DNA of 64,000 nt from Chloroflexi bacterium AL-N1 (GCA_013122435.1 WYDT01000003.1:186001-250000), one strand, 5' to 3'; positions 37,696 to 48,088 are shown, counted from the first letter of the stretch. A program made the numbers and translations. The notes: generated from the sequence alone by a model not told the origin.

Positions 37696-38961
37696 TTATC
37701 GTAGATCTCTGTCGAAAGCGTCCCAATAAGCGTTCTGATATGGTGCCAGTGCCTGATACACATGGTAGGGCACAATGCGTTGTTCGAGTCGTGCGAAACG
37801 GTCGCGGACATGTTGGACATTGCGGAGTAGTTTCATCTCAATGACGCTGCGCGCGAATTCCAGCCCACGCGGACCCCGCCGCCGCATGAGAAAGGCGATC
37901 AGTCGTCGGATCAATGCTGGTGGTCGTTGGGATGGCTGGGCCAACCGTGTGATGTAACTTGCCACGGCAGCATGCCGATCACCACGTGTAGTGAGTTCAC
38001 TGAACTCTAGCAGCGGTCGTAAGAGATTGAGGAGGGCCTGCCCCGTTTCGTTCCGCACCAGGATCCACTGCCAACCAAACTCTGCGCCCATATAGCCAAT
38101 CGTGATATCAGCAAGCGTATTGGGGTAGTCGAAACAGGATAGACAGGCCGAAGGAAACACATCGCCCAGCTCGGCCATGGGGATGTCGATAAAATTCACT
38201 TTTTCAATACGTCCATCTTCATGGCGTAGATGCACGCTAAAGTCTTGCATAAACTCATAATGCACTACGGTCTCGGGCGAACGGCTGATCAGTGTCAGAA
38301 AGCGCTGCAAATCAGGATAAGCCACATTGTCGCTGCACGGAATGCCAATGACATAGATCTGCTCAAGACCAAGCTGGTCCTGTATCGCTCGCAGCGCGTG
38401 CACCTGGCATCCCACACCGATAAATGCGATGCGCCGAATGTTGCTGTTTTGTATTTCATCGAGCAGATTGAGTCCCGGCGAAAGACATGGTTTATTACCT
38501 GCGCTAGCGATCACTTCATCGGGAGTGCGGGCCAGGAATGGTTCAGGCGCAAAGCGAGTACCGAGTGCCGCACGTGTTGTGATCACCGCATCAACAAGTT
38601 GGTGCTCCAGTAGTAACGCACCGAGTTTGGTAGTGGCACCGCTCCACTGCGCGTGTTTGTTTGGCGGGTGCATACGGGCGGCATACATCTCGCGGTACAC
38701 ACCAAAGAGCATCTCGTCAGCCGTTTCCCGCACACGACCATGGAACTGTTGTTCAAGGGCTTCCGTTTTGTTCTCCACAAAAACGCAACTCTGTGCCATT
38801 GCCGGACGCAGCGACGTATCGCAGAAGCCGCAATCACTGCACAGCTTGGGACGCCCCTTCAAGCGCTCGTCCTGTGACAACAGCGTGATCGTTTGCAAGC
38901 CTTTGGTGGGGCCGTCGCTCTCGATTGTGTTGTCTGGTATTTGTAATTCCAGAGATTGCAT
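37696..38961 (-). CDS. bciB: Ferredoxin-dependent divinyl chlorophyllide 8-vinyl reductase (BciB type)
   Basis: A 421-residue protein of the FrhB (F420 hydrogenase beta subunit) superfamily. The iron-sulfur ligands are in CSDCGFCDTSLRPAMAQSCV (C41, C44, C47, C59), and the FAD-binding FrhB domain contains IAFIGVGCQVHALRAIQ and YVIGIPCSDN. In phototrophs this family comprises BciB, which reduces the C8 vinyl group, and the related 7-hydroxymethyl chlorophyll reductase. Its place between bchB and bchL favours BciB. ATG 38961 lies 1 bp after the bchB stop; GTG 38970 is an alternative. Confidence 0.85.
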   Translation of the reverse strand: MQSLELQIPDNTIESDGPTKGLQTITLLSQDERLKGRPKLCSDCGFCDTSLRPAMAQSCVFVENKTEALEQQFHGRVRETADEMLFGVYREMYAARMHPPNKHAQWSGATTKLGALLLEHQLVDAVITTRAALGTRFAPEPFLARTPDEVIASAGNKPCLSPGLNLLDEIQNSNIRRIAFIGVGCQVHALRAIQDQLGLEQIYVIGIPCSDNVAYPDLQRFLTLISRSPETVVHYEFMQDFSVHLRHEDGRIEKVNFIDIPMAELGDVFPSACLSCFDYPNTLADITIGYMGAEFGWQWILVRNETGQALLNLLRPLLEFSELTTRGDRHAAVASYITRLAQPSQRPPALIRRLIAFLMRRRGPRGLEFARSVIEMKLLRNVQHVRDRFARLEQRIVPYHVYQALAPYQNAYWDAFDRDLR

Positions 38962-38962
38962 C

Positions 38963-40537
38963 TTAGCCACCCAGTGATTCTTTGGCCTCTTGTAAAACGT
39001 CCACGGTCACGGTCGTATAGCCCTGTGAAAGCGCGTATTTTTCCGTGTTTTTTTGTACACGTCCGCGCACAAAGAATGGTACTTTTTTGAGCATCGCATG
39101 GGCTTCGTCGGTCCAGGTCATGTGATCAGGTGAGCCATTCACCGCCTGTTCCTGCTCTCTGACAGGGTCAGTTTCTTGTGAGGTATTCGATGGCGATACG
39201 CCGTTTTCGTACTCCAGCCCAGCATCACCAAACATATCGATCAGGTGTTTCTCTAAACCAAGTTTTGTCGTTGTGTACACCGTGTCGGCCAGCACATCAG
39301 CGCCATCGAAGCCGAGTATAGGTCGATAGCTGAGGAGATGGTTTTCAATATGCGTAGGAGGTGCGATCACCATACAGGGAATGTCAAACTTACGGCAGCT
39401 ATGACGCTCCATCTGAGTCCCACAGACCAGTTGTGGACTCAACTCTTCGATTTGCTGTGCAACGTCCTGGAAGTGCTCGGTGACCAGCAGGTCGTTTGGC
39501 AGATAGCCATCGAGTTGCTCACGTACCCAATCCGCCTCGTTCGTCAGGTAGGTGCCTGCTCCAGCGATCTGCATGGCTAGCTCGTCGTGCAGGAATTTGA
39601 CCATACCAACGGTGTTGGTCGCGTTGCCAAAAACAAAGGCTTGCTTACTGCTAAAACTCTCCATATCTGCGGTACGGGCAAACCAGGGAACGCTACTGGG
39701 CGCGCTCATGCCATCGAGTGAGAATGCGGTGAGTGGTGGCAGTTTAACTGGCGGGGCATTGGTTTTCGCGCCCACTTCGTTAAGCTGCTCGACCAGTTGA
39801 CGGAGCCATCGAAGCGTTGGTTGCACGCCCATGGGCGCTTCATAGAGAGTCGATGTGCCAAATTGCTCCTCAAGATATTGACCGGCTTGATGGCCTAATT
39901 CGTGGTAGGGTGCGATATTAACCCAGGCTGCCGGGAGTCGACGCATGTCGCCGATGCTCGCGCCAAGTGGAGCCACGACGTTGACCTGTACGCCCAGCGT
40001 TGCCAGTATACGCCGTAGACAGATCAGGTCGGAGCGCACATGAAAGCCAAGCGAGGCCGGGCCGATGATATTGACGCTGGGATGCGGTGTAAGCTCCTGT
40101 GGTATAGCATAACGTTTGACAAGCAGCGTGGTCAGCCCGTCGGCAGCAACAATTTCTTGCATGCGGTAGGGGTTGGCATCATACACAAGCACTTCTGTGT
40201 CGATATCGGCACTATCAGCAACAACCTGCAGATCTTCTTGCAGGAGTATAGTGCTACAACTTGCACACACAATGATGAGTTCAGGATGGAGTGATGCCTC
40301 GACCTGCTTGAGTGTATCTGGTAAGCGGATCGTTCCCCGCGCCAGATCGTGACCACTTACGATGCTGGTTGTCATCTGGGGGAATGTCGGTGTGCGTTCG
40401 AGCATTGTGAAGATTGGGTTGACATAATCATCACCCTGTGGCGCGTGAAAGACTGCATGTACACCATGCATGCTATTGGCCACCCGCCCGACACCGTGGT
40501 GGGCCGTGCCTTGATACATCCATAACGCCAAACGCAT
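38963..40537 (-). CDS. bchB: Light-independent protochlorophyllide reductase subunit B
   Basis: A 524-residue nitrogenase-like subunit. With BchN it holds the catalytic [4Fe-4S] cluster and the protochlorophyllide site. The sequence [13 protein letters not shown] places an Asp at residue 36, the position of the unusual Asp cluster ligand known in BchB. Cys residues in [15 protein letters not shown] and [13 protein letters not shown] are as expected. The C-terminal domain ([20 protein letters not shown]) is the conserved BchB tail. ATG 40537 follows GAGGAGTCGTT. Full length. Confidence 0.97.
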   Translation of the reverse strand: MRLALWMYQGTAHHGVGRVANSMHGVHAVFHAPQGDDYVNPIFTMLERTPTFPQMTTSIVSGHDLARGTIRLPDTLKQVEASLHPELIIVCASCSTILLQEDLQVVADSADIDTEVLVYDANPYRMQEIVAADGLTTLLVKRYAIPQELTPHPSVNIIGPASLGFHVRSDLICLRRILATLGVQVNVVAPLGASIGDMRRLPAAWVNIAPYHELGHQAGQYLEEQFGTSTLYEAPMGVQPTLRWLRQLVEQLNEVGAKTNAPPVKLPPLTAFSLDGMSAPSSVPWFARTADMESFSSKQAFVFGNATNTVGMVKFLHDELAMQIAGAGTYLTNEADWVREQLDGYLPNDLLVTEHFQDVAQQIEELSPQLVCGTQMERHSCRKFDIPCMVIAPPTHIENHLLSYRPILGFDGADVLADTVYTTTKLGLEKHLIDMFGDAGLEYENGVSPSNTSQETDPVREQEQAVNGSPDHMTWTDEAHAMLKKVPFFVRGRVQKNTEKYALSQGYTTVTVDVLQEAKESLGG

Positions 40538-40626
40538 AACGACTCCTCAGACTATTCCAGATCTTTAGTTCAGCTTCCAGAAGCTCGTGCGCTGTTGACC
40601 TAGCCCGCGCCTGTAGCCCATAGCCT

Positions 40627-41877
40627 CTACCTTACCGCTGGCATCAATCCGGCGCTCCACACTGGATCATCGAGTGGATCAAGTTGAGCGTGCCGTTTGA
40701 TACTCTTGGTAAACATACCTGCCAGTGTTGCGACGCCTGCCCACCCATGGATGGGCATAAAAGAAAACTCGGTACTCCACTTTGCCACGACTCCATGCCC
40801 AATCAAGGGATTGGTGGTGGCCATTGTGCTTACAACCAGATCTGGTTGTAATTCCGCAATTTTGCCAAGCTGTCGATTGAAGTTGGGTTGTTCGTAGAGT
40901 GGTACGCCATCCAAAGCGGCGATCTCACGTGCATGGAATTTGCGATTAATGTACGGTGAGCTACATTCGACAATCTCACAACCTGCGTTCTTCAGGAAGC
41001 GTGCCAACGGTAGCTCCATCAGGTTATCGGCAGTAAAGAATACGCGTTTGTCGCGCAACAGTTGGGTATGTTCAGCGATGCGCTCCCACGATTGCGCCTC
41101 GCGTTCGCTCAGGTCGATCTTTCTGTCAAACATGGCTGCCAGATCTTCCCAGAAGGCACGGGTTCCATCTGGACCAAAGGGGAAGAGCGATGATAGTACC
41201 TTCGCTCCACGCTCACGTGTGAGTCGGTTGGCCACTTTAGCCAGATAGGGTTGGAGTGGCGCAAGGATTGTACCAGGGCCGATTGCTGGCATTTCGGTGA
41301 AGCGACTGGCAGGAAGGAAACCACCGACAGGAATATCGAGTTTGGCGGCTTCAAGTGCAAAATCATCTGCAATCGTATCGTTTACCGAGCCGAGAAACAC
41401 CACACGTCGATCATCGGCAGGTGCCTCGGGACAGAACGGGATGAGCGCTTGCAGCACCGAGTCTTCAGCCTGGCTGAAAGTGTAGTCCAGACCGCTGGCC
41501 GGGACAAATAGAACGGGTAGTTCAGGTGTGCTCAGGTTGTTGGCTAGCCCATCAAATTCAACTTTCATCACTTCTGGTGTGCACGAGGAGAGTAGAAAGA
41601 TGACTGATGGATGGTGATCTCGTTGGATCTCCTCGATCAGGTGTTGCAAATCAGGTTGTTGTTTGGAGAGGTCGGCTTCCTCGATCAAGGCTACCCCAAA
41701 GCGAGGACGTGCAAAAACCATGACACCAAGGACATTCTGAAGCAGGTGTGCACAGGTGTGTGTACCCAGGATCAGGAAGAAGCTATCTTGAATCTTTTGG
41801 TAGAGCCAACCGACACAGGTTAGTCCGCAAAAGCTATGATATGCGCTGTCCTCGCGTATAAACTGAATAGGTGGCAT
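40627..41877 (-). CDS. bchN: Light-independent protochlorophyllide reductase subunit N
   Basis: A 416-residue NifD/NifK-like subunit that forms the heterotetramer with BchB. Cluster ligands are in the N-terminal [10 protein letters not shown] and [10 protein letters not shown] blocks and the [16 protein letters not shown] block. ATG 41877 follows GTGAGGAAAAGATCT and gives [10 protein letters not shown]; an in-frame start five codons earlier has no site. It is the second gene of the operon, after the pucC-like gene (65 bp). Confidence 0.97.
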   Translation of the reverse strand: MPPIQFIREDSAYHSFCGLTCVGWLYQKIQDSFFLILGTHTCAHLLQNVLGVMVFARPRFGVALIEEADLSKQQPDLQHLIEEIQRDHHPSVIFLLSSCTPEVMKVEFDGLANNLSTPELPVLFVPASGLDYTFSQAEDSVLQALIPFCPEAPADDRRVVFLGSVNDTIADDFALEAAKLDIPVGGFLPASRFTEMPAIGPGTILAPLQPYLAKVANRLTRERGAKVLSSLFPFGPDGTRAFWEDLAAMFDRKIDLSEREAQSWERIAEHTQLLRDKRVFFTADNLMELPLARFLKNAGCEIVECSSPYINRKFHAREIAALDGVPLYEQPNFNRQLGKIAELQPDLVVSTMATTNPLIGHGVVAKWSTEFSFMPIHGWAGVATLAGMFTKSIKRHAQLDPLDDPVWSAGLMPAVR

Positions 41878-41942
41878 AGATCTTTTCCTCACTCAGTACA
41901 ATTATCTGCGTTTGATATACCAAGACTGCCGTTGTCTTTTCG

Positions 41943-43316
41943 CTATGCCGTTGCACCAACCTCCATCGCCTTGGTCAGATCTTTATTGGTTATACCACGA
42001 AACTCGTTGATATCGATGCTGCGTAGTATAGCGACGCCGACAATCATAAGCACCGCTTCGAGTCCAAAGATGGTCGCATAGCCAATGGCAAAATCAACCA
42101 GACCCGTTTCGATAAGGACACTCTTCAGCGCACCACCAATCACATTGGCAAACCCATTGCCACATGCCTGTGCTACGCCCCAGAGACCCATGTAGAGACC
42201 AGTTGCGCCTTCAATGGTCATATCCATCATCATTGAGACGGCCCCAACATTGTAGAGACCTACACTCAAACCCATGAAAAACAAGCTGGCATTCAGCAAA
42301 TGCTGTTGGTGTGTGAGCGTTGTGATGGTAAGGAGACCAAAACCAAGTGCGGTACCGGCACCACCAACAGTAGCAATTGTCTTTTTGCTCACTGGTAGGA
42401 CGACACTGAGTATACCCATCCCAATCATGCCGATAAGCACCCCACCGCCCCACATCTGCTGGAACATCGATGCTTCGCCTGCATTCATTTCAAAGACTTC
42501 ACGCCCATACACCTCTAAAATACCGTCTTGTAAGAAGATACCCATAATAGTGAGAAGTATAAAGACAAAGAACAGGCGCACTTGCGGATTAGTATGTAGA
42601 ACGGTTATCGCTGCCTTGATAGGATTGCTGTCTGGTACGATGGTTCGTGCTCGTTCCAAAGCTGCTTGCTTCTCCATACCGCGTAGTCGCCGCTCAATGC
42701 CCAGCACACCGATGACAGCTGTTCCCAACACTACGAGTGGTGTGAGATTGTAAAGGGTTTGCATAGCGGCTTGATTGTAGGTGGGCATAAGTTGTGCGGA
42801 AACACCTGCAGTGATAATGGTGCTCAAGATCATAAGCGTCCAGGCCACACTTATGACTGCGCCACGTTTTTTGGCTTCGACGTTTTCGGCGATAAGCGAG
42901 TGGTACGAGTCACCCATGGCGGCAATGCCTACACCAAAGATGATGAGGAGTGCGAAACCCATCACGAAAGCCAGTGGCGACCCGGCGCCCATGCCAACCG
43001 CGACATTGGGCAACAACACAAAGACAAGGCTGGCAACAGTGGCCCCTGCAAGCAGGTAGGGTGTGCGACGGAAGCCGAAGATGGGATTGCGATCCGCAAT
43101 GCGGCCAAAGACGATCTGGAAGGGCGAGAGCAAGTGATGGAGCCCAATCATGGAGGTGACAACAACTGCCGCAACTTTTAAGTCAAAAATGACAATCTGG
43201 TTAAAGTTGACTGTCAGGATGGCAAACATCCAGCCAACACCGATTCTGGGCAGTGCCAGTTGTAAAGTTCGGACAACCCCCAACAGCATTCGAAGTAATG
43301 CAGGCAAGCAACGCAT
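41943..43316 (-). CDS. PucC/LhaA-family (BCD) major facilitator protein, first gene of the bch operon
   Basis: A 457-residue protein with about 12 membrane segments and BCD-family blocks: VGWMFAILTVNFNQIVIFDL, GLHHLLSPFQIVFGRIAD and GFRRTPYLLAGATVAS. The central loop has GIERRLRGMEKQAALERART. It is paralogous to the protein at 29151-30449. ATG 43316 follows GAAAGGGTGGTGGTC. As first gene of the cluster it defines the main promoter region, which must lie in the 473-bp gap upstream. BCD proteins are linked to assembly of antenna complexes or pigment transport. Confidence 0.87.
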   Translation of the reverse strand: MRCLPALLRMLLGVVRTLQLALPRIGVGWMFAILTVNFNQIVIFDLKVAAVVVTSMIGLHHLLSPFQIVFGRIADRNPIFGFRRTPYLLAGATVASLVFVLLPNVAVGMGAGSPLAFVMGFALLIIFGVGIAAMGDSYHSLIAENVEAKKRGAVISVAWTLMILSTIITAGVSAQLMPTYNQAAMQTLYNLTPLVVLGTAVIGVLGIERRLRGMEKQAALERARTIVPDSNPIKAAITVLHTNPQVRLFFVFILLTIMGIFLQDGILEVYGREVFEMNAGEASMFQQMWGGGVLIGMIGMGILSVVLPVSKKTIATVGGAGTALGFGLLTITTLTHQQHLLNASLFFMGLSVGLYNVGAVSMMMDMTIEGATGLYMGLWGVAQACGNGFANVIGGALKSVLIETGLVDFAIGYATIFGLEAVLMIVGVAILRSIDINEFRGITNKDLTKAMEVGATA

Positions 43317-43420
43317 GACCACCACCCTTTCAGATCGAAAGTAAAAACGTAAAATCTGTAGTTCCGTTTTGGTACTACGAAGGCAAACAAATAAAAAATA
43401 CCAACACCATATACACTCAA

Positions 43421-43436
43421 GAGTTATGCGTAACTC
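43421..43436. promoter_or_regulatory. Dyad GAGTTA-TGCG-TAACTC, candidate operator
   Basis: A perfect 6-bp inverted repeat with a 4-bp spacer, 105 bp upstream of the first bch-operon start codon. It has no T-run, so a protein-binding site is more likely than a terminator. Confidence 0.4.
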
Positions 43437-43579
43437 CTAAGAACAAAAAACGACATGAGCATCACAAAATGTAATTATTGCTCATTACTACGAGATTTTA
43501 AATAAAAGTGCATCTGGAGAGATGTAAAGACAAAAATCGGTAGGAAGAGTATAGCATTTTGGAATATAAATTGCAACTC

Positions 43580-43598
43580 TATGCAAATTTATTGCATA
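43580..43598. promoter_or_regulatory. Dyad TATGCAA-N5-TTGCATA, candidate operator
   Basis: A perfect 7-bp inverted repeat with a 5-bp A/T spacer, a form typical for homodimeric regulators. A partial half-site TTGCAA lies just upstream at 43571-43576. It is about midway between the two divergent genes. Confidence 0.45.
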
Positions 43599-43789
43599 AG
43601 AAGAACATAAACAGTACAAAAAACTATTTTATGCGAACAAAATCATGACAAATGCTGTGCAAGTTTGAGATTAAGCACCAAATAGCATTATTATCAGAGT
43701 TGGGGGATTTTATCTTCAAAATAGAACATTTTTCGATTATAATTGGGATTGTTAAAGAAGTAAGTAAAGCAAGAATATAGGGTTGTACG

Positions 43790-44215
43790 ATGTACATCCG
43801 TTGGATAGTACGAAAGCACAAGAATGCGGCGGTTGCCGATGTTGCCTTTCACGACGCTTACCTCGTGGAAAGTTATCGTGATGAGCGTGACAACCCACGG
43901 CAGCGCACGATCTGTTATCTTGGCAACATTCGCCAGATTAGTGGTCAATTTCCCTCAATCGAACGAGAATTATTTTTCCTTCGGGCTGATCGAATCTTGG
44001 CTGGTGTCCCGGATATATCGGGGGATGATCGACTTGAGATAGCTGAAATGTTGCGACAGAAGGTGCCTGCGCTCACTCCCGATGAGGTGATGGAAGCTTT
44101 TCGTAACAATTTGCGTTGGTATGTCAATTGGTGGCGTGAGCGTGGAGCTACACCTACAAGGGATGAATTATTTGAGATGATTGACGAAGCTGAGGATGCA
44201 GTTGGTCCAATGTAG
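43790..44215 (+). CDS. Hypothetical protein divergent from the bch operon
   Basis: A 141-residue soluble protein. The N-terminal part is basic and strand-rich (MYIRWIVRKHKN, AYLVESYRDERDNPRQRTICYLG), which resembles the short N-terminal segment seen on some transposase-like and unnamed proteins. The C-terminal half is helical and acidic (LTPDEVMEAFRNNLRWYVNW). I do not recognise a family. It overlaps no other gene and ends 34 bp before the lipoprotein start. Its place opposite the bch operon suggests, but does not show, shared regulation. Confidence 0.65.
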   Translation: MYIRWIVRKHKNAAVADVAFHDAYLVESYRDERDNPRQRTICYLGNIRQISGQFPSIERELFFLRADRILAGVPDISGDDRLEIAEMLRQKVPALTPDEVMEAFRNNLRWYVNWWRERGATPTRDELFEMIDEAEDAVGPM

Positions 44216-44249
44216 ATTGACTATTCCTGGCTACAATGGAAAGCTTGTT

Positions 44250-44789
44250 ATGAGACAGAAACTACTATACAGCTTCATGCGTATATTCACCATAGGTGTG
44301 CTACTTACTCTGGTAGCTTGTGGTGGCTCAGAAGCAGATACACCTCTGGACACGGCTGTTGAGTCAACAACTGTTCCCGCCGAAGAGTCAGAGGTGACAC
44401 CCGCTGCAGACGATGCAGAGACGGTGGAGCACGTCGACGAGGCGCCACCTGCAGTAGATGATACTGGCGCAACAGAACAACAGTTTCCTGATATTGTTGG
44501 TGCTGAGATTCTACTCAATGATGATGGCACCTTTGCTATTGATGTCACCGTATCATCGCCGTATGATACGCCCGAACGATATGCCGATGCGTGGCGTGTT
44601 CTGGGTCCAGATGGTGAGGAACTGGCTGTACGTGAGCTGGCCCACGATCATCAGAATGAACAGCCTTTTACCCGCTCGTTATCGAATGTGGCAATACCGG
44701 AGGCTGTTGATGTAGTGACGATTCAGGGGCGTGATCAGGAGTATGGTTATGGTGGTCGTACATTAGAGGTCGAGGTACCGCGAGAGTAA
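44250..44789 (+). CDS. Putative lipoprotein
   Basis: A 179-residue protein with a lipoprotein signal peptide: basic start, hydrophobic FTIGVLLTLVAC, and lipobox LVAC with the lipid-accepting Cys at residue 24. A Thr/Glu/Ala-rich spacer of about 60 residues follows, then a compact beta-rich domain (AEILLNDDGTFAIDVTVSSP, ending RTLEVEVPRE). Family not recognised. ATG 44250 follows GGAAAGCTTGTT; the longer upstream frame overlaps the preceding gene. Confidence 0.75.
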   Translation: MRQKLLYSFMRIFTIGVLLTLVACGGSEADTPLDTAVESTTVPAEESEVTPAADDAETVEHVDEAPPAVDDTGATEQQFPDIVGAEILLNDDGTFAIDVTVSSPYDTPERYADAWRVLGPDGEELAVRELAHDHQNEQPFTRSLSNVAIPEAVDVVTIQGRDQEYGYGGRTLEVEVPRE

Positions 44790-44879
44790 TTACAGCGATT
44801 CCCAAAAGTGTGTGTGACATCATCCAATACAGGGTCTGTGTTTTGTGAGAATCAATCAGGTTGTTCCAAGAAAAAAGTA

Positions 44880-45257
44880 CTAACGCTTCTTTGGGTTTCC
44901 TAAAAACTCTCGTAGTTTTACCAGTAGCCGTGTAAAATCAACCGGTTTGGTCTCGTATGAATCGCAGCCTGCCTCCATGGCCTGAGTCCGGTCCTCAGTT
45001 AAAGCATATGCAGTCAGAGCAATAATAGGGATCATTCGTGTTTCTTCAGAAGATTTAAGTTGCCTGGTGGCCTGCCATCCATCTATGATTGGTAATTTCA
45101 TGTCCATCAGAATAAGATCAGGTCTCTGGGTTTTCACACTGGCAATAGCCTCGGCCCCATCTGCGGCAGTGCTCACCTGATACCCTTCCCATTGAAGGTA
45201 CCGTGCGATAAGATCACGATTCATTGGATCATCTTCAACGAGTAAAATCTGGGCCAT
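44880..45257 (-). CDS. Single-domain response regulator
   Basis: A 125-residue receiver domain: acidic E8-D9-D10, phosphoacceptor D52 ([13 protein letters not shown]), conserved Thr in IALTAYAL and Lys in [11 protein letters not shown] 45257 follows GGAGAATATCC and lies inside the end of the upstream kinase gene (23-bp overlap), so translation is coupled. With no output domain it probably acts in a phosphorelay or by protein contact. Confidence 0.93.
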   Translation of the reverse strand: MAQILLVEDDPMNRDLIARYLQWEGYQVSTAADGAEAIASVKTQRPDLILMDMKLPIIDGWQATRQLKSSEETRMIPIIALTAYALTEDRTQAMEAGCDSYETKPVDFTRLLVKLREFLGNPKKR

Positions 45258-46512
45258 GGATATTCTCCGATTCTTCAAACATCGTCATATACGTGTTTTC
45301 TATATTTCCCTGTTTATATGATGTATCGTTTTGTACGTTGAATGTAGCAGCGGTTGTATGATGGTCCGATGTGGCCGGAATGCGTACTGTGAAGATTGAA
45401 CCACGCCCCACCTCACTGGTGACGCTGATATGCCCCCCCATACGCTGGCAGATACGCTGACTAAGGGCAAGACCCAGACCAGTGGTGGCATCACTGTGTG
45501 AAGGAATGCCATTAATAGGTGTAAAAGGTCGAAAGAGGCGCTGAATCTGGTCTTCGGTCAGGCCCATACCTGTATCAAAGACCCGCATCACGACCCAGAT
45601 TGTATCTTCAAAAATTTCGAGTGTGACCGTGAGTGTTATTTTTCCCTGGTCGGTAAACTTTGCAGCGTTGCTGAGTAAATGTACCAGTATTTGGCGAATG
45701 CGATCTGGGTCGGTGTAGACAAAGCCGATATCAGGAGCACAATAGACAACCAGTGTATTGGCGTTTTTAATAGCCAGTGGTCGCATGGTCTCTGCAATAT
45801 CAGTGATGAGTGGTGTTAGCGCAAAATGTTGGGGCTGGAATTCGATCTGATCAGCCTCTTTGGCAACGTCCAGCAGTGATTCGATCAGCGCCAGGAGATT
45901 TTTTCCAGCATTGGTGATAGCTTCGAGATCGGGAGCAAGGTCTTTCTGTCCACGAATCTCAACCATGCGTTGAAGCAACTCACTATATCCAATAACTGCG
46001 GTCAAAGGGGTACGTAGCTCATGACTCATCTGTGCCAGGAAAGAACTTTTCGCCTGATCGGCAAACTCTGCTGCTTCTTTGGCCTGAACAAGTTCTGCCT
46101 CGATACGCTCTCGTTCGGCTGCTTCGAGCGCAAGTGCATCACGTTCCTGAAGGAGTGCTTTAGTCTGGGACTGCATTCTGCGGAACATGTCGCCAACCCA
46201 GCCACTTGTGAAGGTTATGATTAGCAGTATGATGGGGCCAAATTCTACATTGAAAACATACAAGTCATCAATTCCAACCATCCGAAACAAAAAGAAATTC
46301 TCTGCAATAATGATGATGGGAGCAATAATACTCAAGCGCCAACCGAGCATAAAACTAATAGTTGCCAATGAGACAAGAGCTATAGTGATGACAATATTGC
46401 CAATAAGTGGTTGGAATAGCAAGAATAAAAGAGGATACATGACTATTACCGCCAGCACAATGAGCAAGCGCCCGCGGAATTCTGATAGTTGAATTTGGCT
46501 TAACGATGGCAT
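45235..46512 (-). CDS. Membrane sensor histidine kinase
   Basis: A 425-residue kinase. About residues 15-110 hold four to five membrane helices with almost no extracytoplasmic loop. A coiled-coil linker follows ([20 protein letters not shown]), then the HisKA domain with phosphorylated His164 in MSHELRTPL, then the HATPase domain with N box [13 protein letters not shown]1 VFDTGMGL and G2 [11 protein letters not shown]. The lack of a sensing loop suggests sensing within the membrane or by the helices. The gene overlaps the response-regulator gene downstream, which makes that its natural partner. Confidence 0.92.
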   Translation of the reverse strand: MPSLSQIQLSEFRGRLLIVLAVIVMYPLLFLLFQPLIGNIVITIALVSLATISFMLGWRLSIIAPIIIIAENFFLFRMVGIDDLYVFNVEFGPIILLIITFTSGWVGDMFRRMQSQTKALLQERDALALEAAERERIEAELVQAKEAAEFADQAKSSFLAQMSHELRTPLTAVIGYSELLQRMVEIRGQKDLAPDLEAITNAGKNLLALIESLLDVAKEADQIEFQPQHFALTPLITDIAETMRPLAIKNANTLVVYCAPDIGFVYTDPDRIRQILVHLLSNAAKFTDQGKITLTVTLEIFEDTIWVVMRVFDTGMGLTEDQIQRLFRPFTPINGIPSHSDATTGLGLALSQRICQRMGGHISVTSEVGRGSIFTVRIPATSDHHTTAATFNVQNDTSYKQGNIENTYMTMFEESENIHGPDFTR

Positions 46513-46771
46513 ACGTTTGTTTTGCCCCGAAGTCCGTCACCTGTAGATTTGCAATTGCCTACTCCATTATAGCAAGATTTTGTCGTTGAGGTAAGCTCCC
46601 TATTTTAACATTTGTATGAAATCCAGCCAACTTGGATGAACAAAGTGATATTACTACTTCTGTCATTTTACTTAGTGTTGTGCAGTTCATTTTCGTTGTT
46701 AAAATGATATATAGAAGAACGTACTGGTCACTTTCAATAGTACCAGAAAATGTAGTTATACCCAAACCGTA

Positions 46772-47560
46772 CTATGGTGTATCCGTTGCTACTTTCGGAT
46801 AGCTGATTAGGTAGATGACAGGAAGTGGTCCTCCAGGGATTGGTATTTCTCCGATTCCCCATGCATAATCCGCCTGAAGAGTACTTACAAAAGCACGTAG
46901 TTCAGCAGGCGTGTAGGTGCGAAAACACGACACAATTCCATTAAAGAGGGTGAACAGCGGAAGTAGCGGTACGACGTAGGTTAGTGCCAGGCGTGACCAG
47001 TGGAATGGTCGAATGAAGGGTGTGACCAAGAACATAGTGAGTGTGGGGATGATCATCAGGAGCATGACTAGTGGTCGTCGTTGAGTTGCTTCGAACATAC
47101 CAATGCCTTGTCGTTGCTCAACGACATCACGGATGATGGTTTGGGCATCTGCTGGTCGGAAATGATGCAGCCCGGCAAATAAGGTGCGAAATCCAGTGAG
47201 TTTGAACGGCACATGTCGCGCATCGATGGCCACGGGCAGGACACGCAACCCTGATAACTCAGCTTCGCTGGTTATCGCATGACGATGGGCATACATATCT
47301 GTTAACACAACGTCGATTGGTCGGCCAACAGTTTCTTCAAGCAAGGGTTTGAGGTGGAACCACGGTCCGCCAACACCAGCACACAGGTCGATAATCTGGG
47401 TAGTCTGGCATTAGGTGGGGGCTTTGCTCAATGTGGGTATGGTGCAACAGGGATTATGCACGTCGATGGTAAAGCGGAGAAAGTCGGTCATTGCGTCACG
47501 CACGACAGCAGGGCACCAGGGCTGATCCATTACTTCAAAGGGGTGTAGTCGTTTCATCAT
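46772..47560 (-). pseudogene. SAM-dependent methyltransferase gene with one in-frame TAA
   Basis: From ATG 47560 the frame reads MMKRLHPFEVMDQPWCPAVV, stops at TAA 47413-47411, and continues in the same frame as TQIIDLCAGVGGPWFHLKPL (SAM-binding motif), VLTDMYAHRHA, AGLHHFRPADAQTIIRDV, and a C-terminal hydrophobic pair (PLVMLLMIIPTLTMFLVTPF; LALTYVVPLLPLFTLFNGIV). Without the stop it would be a 262-residue methyltransferase with a C-terminal membrane hairpin. Downstream translation could restart only at a TTG (47344) after the SAM motif, so the product would be inactive. Confidence 0.75.
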
Positions 47561-47596
47561 TGTTCCATTCCTGTTGTGCCAGAATCAAGTCGTGAA

Positions 47597-48088
47597 CTAT
47601 GTATCAGCCTTTGCATCTGTTTCCAGCTTGAGTATAAACTCCTCGACCTCCTGTCCACGTGCATTGGCAAAGCCCTTGTCTTCGCCAACAATCGCAAATC
47701 CGCATTTTTCTAACACCCGAACGGAGCCGAGATTATCTTTGACAGCCCGGGCATAGAGCGGGCGCACTTCGACCAGGTCTAAAAACATGGCCAGTGCTAT
47801 CGTGGCAATGCCTTTCCCCCAGTGTTCCCTCCCCAGCCAGTAGCTCACTTCCGAGTTGCCAAATTGTTCAAAGCTCAGGACGTGACCGACTACTTTTTCT
47901 TCGGCGAGGATGGTCTTTGTGATACTGGTGTCTTTGCTCAGGATTTTTTCCCAGTGTGCCATGAAAGCATCTCGATCTGACGGACTCTCAGCGGTAAAGG
48001 CGGCCATGTAGTTGGCCTGCGAGTCCTGTTGTTGCTCAAAGAAGATCGGTAGATCATCTTCTATCACATCGCGTAATAAGATATTCAT
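47597..48088 (-). CDS. GNAT-family N-acetyltransferase
   Basis: A 163-residue protein of the RimJ/RimL-like GNAT group: N-terminal LLRDVIEDDLPIFFEQQQD, the central strand VSYWLGREHWGKGIATIAL with the acetyl-CoA-binding pattern, then NLGSVRVLEKCGFAIVGED at the end. It transfers acetyl from acetyl-CoA to an unknown amine. ATG 48088 follows GGGAGGGAAAACC. It lies 36 bp upstream of the nonsense-interrupted methyltransferase in the same direction. Confidence 0.88.
   Translation of the reverse strand: MNILLRDVIEDDLPIFFEQQQDSQANYMAAFTAESPSDRDAFMAHWEKILSKDTSITKTILAEEKVVGHVLSFEQFGNSEVSYWLGREHWGKGIATIALAMFLDLVEVRPLYARAVKDNLGSVRVLEKCGFAIVGEDKGFANARGQEVEEFILKLETDAKADT

Larger units (their letters stand above)
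43317..43789. promoter_or_regulatory. Divergent regulatory gap upstream of the bch operon
   Basis: 473 bp without a gene, very A+T-rich. It must carry the promoter of the bch operon (minus strand) and of the gene at 43790 (plus strand). Two dyads are visible at 43421-43436 and 43580-43598. For the plus-strand gene, TATAAT at 43738-43743 with a weak TTCAAA at 43715-43720 (17-bp spacing) is a candidate promoter. I could not find a convincing PpsR-type TGT-N12-ACA pair. Confidence 0.55.

Noticed and set aside
43317..43789. PpsR/CrtJ-type TGT-N12-ACA operator upstream of the bch operon
   Set aside because: I found no convincing pair at the right spacing; the dyads present have different half-sites.
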